A stretch of DNA of 37,708 bases, from assembly GCA_937138395.1 (NCBI GenBank), contig CAKZPB010000033.1, positions 1-37,708 of the forward strand, in the 5' to 3' direction. Below, piece after piece: positions 14,967 through 21,519 of the stretch (positions are counted from its first letter, which is position 1; each line of letters starts with the position of its first letter). The position numbers and the translations under genes were made by a program. The notes beneath the pieces were generated by a model. That model saw only the letters and a list, made by a program, of their open reading frames with translations, was not told the origin of the DNA and did no database searches. Origin of the DNA: an uncultured Pseudomonadota bacterium (GTDB taxonomy: Bacteria > Pseudomonadota > Gammaproteobacteria > Xanthomonadales > Wenzhouxiangellaceae).

Positions 14967-16262
14967 TCATTCAATCCGTTTTTCGGGTCGTGTAACGTAG
15001 AATTTGACCGATCTTCTCAGTAAAGGACCGGCAGCATCATGCATTTCTTGCAGCGCATTGTGCAACGTCTGGTCAAGCTCATCGCTCACGGGCAATGCAT
15101 CGATATCATCAATGGGCAGCATAAACGGTAACATCGCATGCAGGTCGCCAAGCGTGATCTCGGCCAGATCGGCGGTCAGAAACCAGTCCCCTTCCTGATC
15201 AACGTGGACCAGATCGGCGTTGGCCAGCGGCACCAGGATGGACTGTAAATCAACGTCGGTTGCACCCGGCTCTTCGGCCAGCAGCTGTTCCGGCGAACAA
15301 CCGCTCGTTTGACCCTGGGCATGCCACAAGTGACCGATCACCCGGATGGCCAGCACAAACCGGTGACGCGGATTCCAACGCCAATCCGCTCGCTGGTAGC
15401 TGAAGGTTGTTAAAGCCGCCGTGACGCTGGCTCCAAGCAGAATCACGACCCAGGACAGATAGATCCAGATCAGAAAAATCGGAATGGTCGCCAATGCGCC
15501 ATACAGACGTTCATACGTCGGAAAATGCTGGATATACAACACGAAGCCACGCTTGGAACACTCGAACAAGAGGCTGGACACCAGCCCGCCGATGACCGCA
15601 TGGTTCCACTGGACGCGACGATTGGGTACAACCAGAAACATCAGCGTAAATGCAATGAATGCGATCAGGAACGGCGACAACCCCAGAAACATTGTCTGCA
15701 ACCAACCGCGCGCAAACTCAGGGGCCAACAACGGCAGGGCCGCCAGATAGGAGCTGAGGCCCAGGCTGGCACCGATCATGATCGGACCCAGTGTCAGCAC
15801 ACCCCAATAAATCATCAACCGGCTGGACCAACGACGCGGTTGCTTGACGCACCAGATCCGATTCAGGCTTTTCTCGATCGTCGACATCAGCACGATCGCC
15901 GTCAGGATCAAAAATGCCGTACCGGTGCCGGTCATCGTGGCCGAGCGTTCGACAAACTCATTCAGGTACTGTTCGATCGTATCGCCTGCAGCCGGCACGA
16001 AGTTTTCGAACACAAAATCCTGAACCTGCACGACCGCCTGGTCAAAAACAGGAAACGCCGACACCACGCTGAAGACCACCGCCATTAGCGGCACAATCGC
16101 CAGCAGCGTGGTGTAGCTGAGCATTGCTGCCGACTCGAAGCAGCGCACCTCGCCAAAGTGCTGCCACAGGTGCTGTACAAACGACTTGAGCCAGCGCGGG
16201 TTAGTCAGCGCATCCCAGGCCGTCAGCTCACGCGAGCGTATTGTTGCTGAATCCGAATTCAT
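14967..16262 (-). CDS. YihY/BrkB family inner-membrane protein with long C-terminal domain
   Basis: 431 aa. The N-terminal 290 residues are the YihY family (once mislabelled RNase BN), with an amphipathic start, the CFESAAMLSYTTLLAIVPL motif and about six membrane helices ending near YLSWVVILLGASVTAALT. E. coli YihY stops at about 290 aa. Here some 140 further residues form a soluble region that looks helical and acidic (SPEQLLAEEPGATDVDLQS onward), with a possible winged-helix character. The function of the family is unknown, with transport suggested. It is divergent from the ArsC-like gene with only 47 bases between starts, so promoters must overlap there. Confidence 0.88.
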   Translation of the reverse strand: MNSDSATIRSRELTAWDALTNPRWLKSFVQHLWQHFGEVRCFESAAMLSYTTLLAIVPLMAVVFSVVSAFPVFDQAVVQVQDFVFENFVPAAGDTIEQYLNEFVERSATMTGTGTAFLILTAIVLMSTIEKSLNRIWCVKQPRRWSSRLMIYWGVLTLGPIMIGASLGLSSYLAALPLLAPEFARGWLQTMFLGLSPFLIAFIAFTLMFLVVPNRRVQWNHAVIGGLVSSLLFECSKRGFVLYIQHFPTYERLYGALATIPIFLIWIYLSWVVILLGASVTAALTTFSYQRADWRWNPRHRFVLAIRVIGHLWHAQGQTSGCSPEQLLAEEPGATDVDLQSILVPLANADLVHVDQEGDWFLTADLAEITLGDLHAMLPFMLPIDDIDALPVSDELDQTLHNALQEMHDAAGPLLRRSVKFYVTRPEKRIE

Positions 16263-16309
16263 ACCAGATCGGTTAGTCTATGCGCTTCCGAGTTGATGCG
16301 TACAGATGA

Positions 16310-16645
16310 ATGACCGTCATTGTGTATCACAATCCACGCTGTTCCAAGAGTCGAGCAACGTTGGCCCTGCTACAGCAGCGAGGCGTCGCGGTTCAGATCA
16401 TCGAGTATTTGAACGACCCGCCCGACCCGAAACAGCTGCTGGAGCTTGCAGCTACATTGAAACAACCCTTGACTGATCTGGTTCGAAGCAGTGATGCAGA
16501 TCAAGATCTGTCGGGTTTTTCCACATCACAACTGGCGGAATACATGGCCAATAACCCCAAGGTAATTCAACGCCCGATCGTAGTGGTCGGTGATCAGGCG
16601 CGCATTGGCCGCCCCCCCGAACGTATTTTGGAGATGCTTGAATGA
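16310..16645 (+). CDS. ArsC-family reductase (YfgD-like)
   Basis: 111 aa, the size of glutaredoxin-dependent arsenate reductases. Cys11 in YHNPRCSKSRATL is the catalytic cysteine. The mid-protein LTDLVRSSDADQDL and late QRPIVVVGDQARIGRPPERIL blocks match the ArsC/YfgD pattern. There is no arsR, arsB or acr3 gene next to it, so a true arsenic role is not shown; YfgD-type paralogues are widespread and of uncertain substrate. The ATGA overlap with wrbA shows a shared transcript. Confidence 0.87.
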   Translation: MTVIVYHNPRCSKSRATLALLQQRGVAVQIIEYLNDPPDPKQLLELAATLKQPLTDLVRSSDADQDLSGFSTSQLAEYMANNPKVIQRPIVVVGDQARIGRPPERILEMLE

Positions 16646-17235
16646 GTGAAATCCTGGTACTGATGCACTCGGTTCACGGCAACACGCTGGCACTGGCGCG
16701 AGAAATCTGCCGCGGCATCGAATCAACCGGCAGCCAGGCGCGGCTTAGGACCGTGCCACCGATTACTTCCGCACTGGATCCGGAAACCGCTGAATTACCG
16801 GAAGACGGACCAGCCCTCGTCGAAAAATCCGATCTGGCCGACTGCGATGGCTTGATCCTGGGCAGCCCGACCCGCTTTGGCAATATGGCTGCGTCGTTGA
16901 AACAATTTCTTGATTCGACCGGCAGTGAGTGGTTCTCGGGCACGCTGATCGGCAAGCCGGCCGGTGTATTCACGTCGACGTCGAGCCTGCACGGCGGCCA
17001 GGAGGCTACGCTGCTGTCGATGATGATTCCTTTGCTGCATCACGGCATGATCATCGTCGGCCTTCCCTATAGCGAGAAGCGCCTGACCACAACCGAGTCT
17101 GGCGGCACACCTTATGGCGCCAGCCACTGGTCCGGACCCGACAGCGATCGCCCATTGAGCGAAGATGAGACCCAACTGGCCCGCGTATTGGGCAAGCGGG
17201 TAGCTGACGTTGCGAGTGCATTATGCGATCCCTGA
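16642..17235 (+). CDS. wrbA: WrbA-type NAD(P)H:quinone oxidoreductase
   Basis: 197 aa, the usual size. This tetrameric FMN flavodoxin-like enzyme reduces quinones by two electrons, guarding against redox cycling. The FMN phosphate loop is LMHSVHGNTLALAREI near the start. GLILGSPTRFGNMAASLKQFLD forms the flavin loop, and the STSSLHGGQEATLLSMM block is diagnostic for WrbA. GASHWSGPDSDRPLSEDE is the C-terminal signature. It overlaps the ArsC-like gene by 4 bases and the DUF2069 gene by 13, so the three form one tight operon. Confidence 0.94.
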   Translation: MSEILVLMHSVHGNTLALAREICRGIESTGSQARLRTVPPITSALDPETAELPEDGPALVEKSDLADCDGLILGSPTRFGNMAASLKQFLDSTGSEWFSGTLIGKPAGVFTSTSSLHGGQEATLLSMMIPLLHHGMIIVGLPYSEKRLTTTESGGTPYGASHWSGPDSDRPLSEDETQLARVLGKRVADVASALCDP

Positions 17236-17582
17236 CCGTCACCCGCTGGCTCTGGCTGGCCCTGCTTGCGATTCAGTTGGTCTGGTTCGGTTGGCTATAC
17301 CCGTCCGAATGGTTTGGTCGCTGGATACCTCTTGCGCTGTTTGCATTGCCGATGTTGATCCCGGCTCGTGGTATCTGGAACAAGAACCCAAGGGCCGTAG
17401 TGCTGGGCGGCACCATTCTGCTGATCCATTTCAGCATCGCGGTGACCGAGGCCTGGTCCAATCCCGAAGTGCGAATCATCGCCTGCATTCAGCTGGTGCT
17501 GATCATCTGGTTCTACCTGGCCATGCCCGGCATTGGCTATCGATTGGATAAAAAAACGGAAAACACCGGGCACACGCACTGA
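17223..17582 (+). CDS. DUF2069 small inner-membrane protein
   Basis: 119 aa with four hydrophobic segments (about residues 8-25, 33-47, 58-74 and 86-104) and a charged C-terminal tail (KKTENTGHTH). The Leu/Trp-rich start, the NPRAVVLGG turn and GIGYRL near the end match the DUF2069 family, which is often encoded after wrbA in gammaproteobacteria. No function is established. The start overlaps the wrbA 3' end by 13 bases, which makes coupled translation likely. Confidence 0.82.
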   Translation: MRSLTVTRWLWLALLAIQLVWFGWLYPSEWFGRWIPLALFALPMLIPARGIWNKNPRAVVLGGTILLIHFSIAVTEAWSNPEVRIIACIQLVLIIWFYLAMPGIGYRLDKKTENTGHTH

Positions 17583-17666
17583 GCGCTGAATCGATCATTG
17601 CAGCTAGAATGCAGGCGGAACATTATCGACGGGCTGATAGGCCCGACCATCAGCGGAGCAATCAGC

Positions 17667-18158
17667 GTGCACTTTCTCCAGATCATCACGACCGGCGGCA
17701 CGATCGACAAGGTGTACTTCGACGATCAGTCGGACTACAAGATTGGCGAACCGGAAATTGGTCGCATACTCAGCGATATGAACGTGGCGTTTCGCTGGAA
17801 AGTCATGCCGCTGATGCGCAAGGATTCGCTTGAATTCACCGAAAACGATCGCGATTTGATATTTGATGCCGTGGCCAAATCGGAGGCCAGCCATTTCCTG
17901 ATCACGCACGGCACCGATACCATGGTCGAAACGGCACAGCGTTTATCCACGTTGAAAGAACGCGTCATTGTCATGACCGGCGCGCTGAATCCGGCTCGCT
18001 TTATCGGCTCGGACGCAATGTTCAATATCGGCTGTGCAATTGGCGCTTTGCACGGTCAGCCAGAAGGCGTATGGATTTCAATGAACGGGCGAATCTGGGA
18101 TCCGTCCAAGGTACGCAAGAATCGCAAGGCCAACCGGTTCGAGGCTATCGAATATTAA
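17667..18158 (+). CDS. Single-domain asparaginase-like protein
   Basis: 163 aa. It resembles only the N-terminal domain of type I/II L-asparaginases: TTGGTIDK (first nucleophile region, residues 8-15) and HGTDTMVETA (second triad region), plus VIVMTGAL. Full asparaginases have 325-350 aa with a second domain, so this is half a normal subunit. Such short proteins exist as a family in gammaproteobacteria, so I read it as complete rather than truncated. Activity is uncertain. GTG at 17667 is chosen because GGAG lies about 9 bases before it and the protein then starts MHFLQIITTGGTID; a longer frame from 17598 adds an unlikely N-terminus. Its stop overlaps the stop of the convergent gene by 3 bases. 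Confidence 0.82.
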   Translation: MHFLQIITTGGTIDKVYFDDQSDYKIGEPEIGRILSDMNVAFRWKVMPLMRKDSLEFTENDRDLIFDAVAKSEASHFLITHGTDTMVETAQRLSTLKERVIVMTGALNPARFIGSDAMFNIGCAIGALHGQPEGVWISMNGRIWDPSKVRKNRKANRFEAIEY

Positions 18159-19465
18159 TTTAGTGTTTCGAAGCTGTCTCTGAACAAAAACGGCAGACCG
18201 GTAAAAACTCGAATATTGTCATCGAACACCACGTATACATTACCTTGCTCATCTTCCCCAAAAGCTCTCACAGAACCACTCGGCGATCCAAAAACATCAA
18301 AGGCCCAGCTTCCGTTACTTTCGGTTGCGATAGCTATATTTCCTGGGAAAGCATCTCCGAAGATATAGCGACCATATAAGCTATCAACTGGACCACGATA
18401 CAAGTACCCCCCTGTCACAGAATTTCCGAATGAGCCTCCCGTCGGATACTCTATCACTGGAATAATTGAGTTCGGAAGGATTCCTCCAGGCACTCCACAC
18501 GGATTGACGGAAACGCCGCGTTCAGTGGTGCCTTCACACAGTTTCCAGCCAAGATCATCTCCAGGCGTAAGTGGCCACTTGAGTAGATTAATTTCTTCAT
18601 GATGATCCTGGCCCACGTCACCGATCCATAAATCACCTGTCAAGCGGTCAAAGGAAGAACGCCACGGATTTCGAATACCATAAAGAAATACTTCGCCGCA
18701 CCGGCTGGCCTGACCGAAGAATGGGTTAGTCTCCGGGACAGAATAGTTGGCTGTGCCGTCATTATTAGCCGCGCAGAGATTGTTAGGGCCAACCGGTGTG
18801 GCGTTATCCACATCTATTCTCAACATCTTACCCAGCAATGCTACAGATTCATCGGACTCACAACTACCACCGGTCACAATCTGACTTGGGTCCAACGTCT
18901 GTGACCGATTGCAGGGATCATTTCCACTACCACCATCGCCTAAACCTATGTAGAGATACCCATCAGGTCCAAAGTTCATACCGCCGCCATTGTGATTTCC
19001 AAAATCCTGTCTGACGGTCAAGATAATACGATCCGGAGTATTATTGGCCACGTTAGGATTTGCTGTCAGTGAAAACTCAGCAACGATGGTGTCTCCAGAA
19101 TCAATTCCCACGGGCCGATTAAGTCCAGCAGAATAATGCAGGAAAAAACGGCCATTGATCGAAAACTCAGGATGAAACTCGATATCCAACAATCCTCGCT
19201 CTCCACCGAAATTGACTTGATTACCCAAATCCAAAAAAGGCGTAGATAGCAAGGTGCCGTCAGCAGCAACTACGCGAATAATTCCGTCTTGTTGAACGAT
19301 GAAGAGTCGATTTGAACCATCTCCAGCATTCTTTAGGCTAAGCGCATTTGAAAAACCTGATAAACCAGGAACTGACTCAAGAGTGACATCATCGGGTATC
19401 TGGGCACTACACAGCCAGGGCGCAAGCAAAAACGTCAGCGCAATACAGCGAAGTAATCTATGCAT
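18155..19465 (-). CDS. Secreted PQQ-dependent sugar dehydrogenase-like protein
   Basis: 436 aa. A signal peptide (MHRLLRCIALTFLLAPWLCSA) leads into a six-bladed soluble glucose dehydrogenase fold: FVQQ-type start (RLFIVQQDGIIRVV), GERGLLDIEFHP, the catalytic-type His in NHNGGGMNFGPDGYLYIGLG, and NPWRSSFDRLTGDLWIGDVG. Substrate is unknown; many relatives oxidise sugars, others are only structural. The ATG at 19465 has GGAACGA about 10 bases upstream; longer in-frame starts would spoil the signal peptide. The gene is clearly AT-richer than all neighbours and uses many A/T-ending codons, suggesting transfer. It ends FLFRDSFETLN, possibly a sorting tag. Confidence 0.88.
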   Translation of the reverse strand: MHRLLRCIALTFLLAPWLCSAQIPDDVTLESVPGLSGFSNALSLKNAGDGSNRLFIVQQDGIIRVVAADGTLLSTPFLDLGNQVNFGGERGLLDIEFHPEFSINGRFFLHYSAGLNRPVGIDSGDTIVAEFSLTANPNVANNTPDRIILTVRQDFGNHNGGGMNFGPDGYLYIGLGDGGSGNDPCNRSQTLDPSQIVTGGSCESDESVALLGKMLRIDVDNATPVGPNNLCAANNDGTANYSVPETNPFFGQASRCGEVFLYGIRNPWRSSFDRLTGDLWIGDVGQDHHEEINLLKWPLTPGDDLGWKLCEGTTERGVSVNPCGVPGGILPNSIIPVIEYPTGGSFGNSVTGGYLYRGPVDSLYGRYIFGDAFPGNIAIATESNGSWAFDVFGSPSGSVRAFGEDEQGNVYVVFDDNIRVFTGLPFLFRDSFETLN

Positions 19466-19566
19466 CGGGTCGTTCCATGTCAATGTCGGAACGAGTATAG
19501 CCAGCTGCTGCAGACGCTGCATCGACGCGGTTCACATTGCAGGCATAATTCCGGCAAAATGACTCC
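19466..19566 (-). promoter_or_regulatory. Divergent intergenic region with hairpin over the sugar dehydrogenase RBS
   Basis: A 7-bp inverted repeat TCGTTCC (19470-19476)/GGAACGA (19488-19494) with an 11-base loop sits between a TATACT box read on the minus strand (19494-19499, no good -35) and the dehydrogenase start. The minus-strand copy GGAACGA at 19470-19476 is the likely Shine-Dalgarno, so the stem could mask it in mRNA, or the DNA could be an operator. For the plus-strand transferase only a CATAAT (19544-19549) is seen, without a clear -35. Confidence 0.35.
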
Positions 19567-21102
19567 ATGAATGGCCGATCCTGGCAGGTGTCCTCAGGCC
19601 ATGCGGACACGACCAATGCCGCGTGCGAAGTACTGATCGACGGAGGCAACGCCTTTGATGCGTTGATTGCTGCTGCATGGACGGCCTGTGTTGCTGAACC
19701 CATCTTCTGCTCACCCGGTGGTGGTGGGCATGCCTTGCTCCAGCCTGCCGGCAAGGCGCCGATGGTGCTCGACTGCTTTACCCAGACCCCGCAAAAAAAA
19801 CGAACCAATTTTGTGGATTTCTATCCGATTCACGGTAATTTCGGTACCGACACGCAGGAGTTTCACGTTGGCATGGGCGCCGCGGCAGCTCCGGGCATGG
19901 TGCCGGGTCTGTTTTCGCTGCAGCAGCGCTTTGCCAGTCGATCAATGGAGCAGTTGGCCCAACCGGCCATCCACTTGGCGCGCGATGGTGTTGTGCTGAA
20001 TTCAACTCAGGCACTGGCGCTGGCCATCCTGGAGCCGATTGTCCGCAGCAGTCCGGATTCCGCGCAGCTATTCGGGCTTTCAGATGATCGGAGCCCGTTA
20101 CCCGAGGTCGGATCCCGCGTGAGCAATCCGGAATTGGCCGATTTCATGGAGCAGATAGCACGGCCTGGCGGCGAGCAGTTCTATCAACAGCAGGTAGCAG
20201 CTCAGATTGCTGCAGATGCCGAACTGCACGGCGGGCATCTGCAAGTCGAGGATTTCGGTCGCTACCGGGTGCACTATCGACAGCCGAATACCTGGACACT
20301 TGGCGAATGGCGCGTTTGGTCAAATCCACCACCGGCCTTTGGCGGCATGATGGTTACGCTGATGACCAGCAGCCTGGAGCGAAAACTGCCAGCCAGCGCA
20401 CGTTTCGGCAGCGCAGCACATCTGGATGCACTGCTGGCGGCCATGCATGAAAGCCAGGCCGATCGAAAACTGCTGGAACAACCAGAGTGCCTGCGCTCCG
20501 ATAAGCTGCTGCAGCAGACTTATCAAAAGCTGATTCAGCCAGACTTGCTGGCGCGCAAAGGCACGACGCATATCAGCATTCGTGATCGGGCAGGCAACCT
20601 GGCCGCGATGACGCTCTCCAACGGGGAGGGCTGCGGGCGCGTGGTCAGCAACTGCGGCTTTATGTTGAACAACATGCTCGGCGAGCAGGATCTTAATCGA
20701 ATGGGCTTTCACCACTGGCCGGAAAATCGCCGGTTGGCCTCGATGATGGCCCCGACACTGGCCCAATGCACGGGGTTGAGCCCCCAGCGACTGATTCTGG
20801 GCAGTGGCGGCTCGAATCGCATTCGCACCGCCATTGCTCAGGTGCTGTGCAATGTCATTCATTTCGATCTGCCGCTGCAGCAAGCCATCCAGGCGCCGCG
20901 GATGCATCTTGAAGATGACGCGCTGGCATTTGAGTTACCGCCCTCGGCCTGGCCGGATCAAACCACGGACTGGTTGGACCAACAAACACTTGCGACCACA
21001 CGCTGGCCGCAGCGCAATCTCTACTTCGGCGGTGTGCACGCAGTCAGCGACCGTGACGCCGCGGCCGACTCGCGGCGCGACGGTGCTGCGCGCAGCGGCT
21101 GA
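19567..21102 (+). CDS. Gamma-glutamyltransferase family protein without signal peptide
   Basis: 511 aa. This N-terminal nucleophile hydrolase family autocleaves to create a catalytic Thr and acts on gamma-glutamyl compounds such as glutathione. Thr333 in KGTTHISIRD is the expected cleavage and nucleophile site, giving a 332-residue large and 179-residue small subunit. Other family marks are the early GGNAFDALIAAAW, the AEPIFCSPGGGGHALL block, AAAAPGMVPGL, and late GSGGSNRIRTAI. E. coli GGT is periplasmic; this one starts MNGRSWQVSSGHADT with no signal peptide, so it looks cytoplasmic. An upstream ATG at 19559 stops after three codons. Substrate is unknown; acylase-like relatives are possible. 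Confidence 0.88.
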   Translation: MNGRSWQVSSGHADTTNAACEVLIDGGNAFDALIAAAWTACVAEPIFCSPGGGGHALLQPAGKAPMVLDCFTQTPQKKRTNFVDFYPIHGNFGTDTQEFHVGMGAAAAPGMVPGLFSLQQRFASRSMEQLAQPAIHLARDGVVLNSTQALALAILEPIVRSSPDSAQLFGLSDDRSPLPEVGSRVSNPELADFMEQIARPGGEQFYQQQVAAQIAADAELHGGHLQVEDFGRYRVHYRQPNTWTLGEWRVWSNPPPAFGGMMVTLMTSSLERKLPASARFGSAAHLDALLAAMHESQADRKLLEQPECLRSDKLLQQTYQKLIQPDLLARKGTTHISIRDRAGNLAAMTLSNGEGCGRVVSNCGFMLNNMLGEQDLNRMGFHHWPENRRLASMMAPTLAQCTGLSPQRLILGSGGSNRIRTAIAQVLCNVIHFDLPLQQAIQAPRMHLEDDALAFELPPSAWPDQTTDWLDQQTLATTRWPQRNLYFGGVHAVSDRDAAADSRRDGAARSG

Positions 21103-21104
21103 TC

Positions 21105-21130
21105 AGCTACCTGCGGCAGCTTCATTTTTT
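21105..21130 (+). terminator. Probable intrinsic terminator after the gamma-glutamyltransferase gene
   Basis: A 7-bp stem with one mismatch and a 3-base loop (21105-21121) is followed by TCATTTTTT. It lies just after the transferase stop and before the lipoprotein gene, so it would separate the two. The mismatch and the interrupted T-run make it a moderate candidate. Confidence 0.45.
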
Positions 21131-21202
21131 CATAATGTTTTCTTAAACGGTCCTATGGCAGTCTGAATACGCAATCCATGACTTCACCAAAAGGAGATCG
21201 TT

Positions 21203-21466
21203 ATGTTGAAGCCCATTCGTTATCTCACTTCCCAGAATCGCTTGTTACCATTCGGCGCACTGCTGATTCTGAGCCTGCTATTCAGCGGTTGCGCGACAAC
21301 CGGTTCTGATGGCCTCGCAAGCAGCCCTGCAGCCAACGCCACAACCGATCAAGAATATATGTGGAAGGTTGAACAGGCAGCTCGGCGTCAGATGGTCGAT
21401 GTGGTCTGGGTGCATCCCCCGCGCAAGGACCAAAAAAACAAGGATGCGGATCCTGCGGACTCCTGA
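21203..21466 (+). CDS. Small outer-envelope lipoprotein of unknown function
   Basis: 87 aa. The lipobox LLFSGC places the lipidated Cys at residue 30, after a long N-region with positive charges (MLKPIRYLTSQNRLLP) and a hydrophobic core. The residue after Cys is Ala, consistent with outer-membrane sorting by Lol. The mature part of about 58 residues has a flexible linker, then a compact EYMWKVEQAARRQMVDVVWV segment and a charged tail (PPRKDQKNKDADPADS). A very good ribosome binding site, AAGGAG, precedes the ATG. I do not recognise a characterised family. It appears to be a single-gene unit between the transferase and convergent priA. Confidence 0.75.
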   Translation: MLKPIRYLTSQNRLLPFGALLILSLLFSGCATTGSDGLASSPAANATTDQEYMWKVEQAARRQMVDVVWVHPPRKDQKNKDADPADS

Positions 21467-21519
21467 ATTGACGGCTGATTCAGCAGTTCAATTCTGGACA
21501 ACAACAAGCAGCCTCAGGC

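Noticed and set aside
17598-17666. Longer N-terminus for the asparaginase-like protein
   Set aside because: The added residues do not resemble the family, and GTG at 17667 has a good ribosome binding site.
19791-19801. Run of eight A in the gamma-glutamyltransferase gene as a frameshift site
   Set aside because: The reading frame is intact through the run (Gln-Lys-Lys-Arg) and family motifs continue on both sides.
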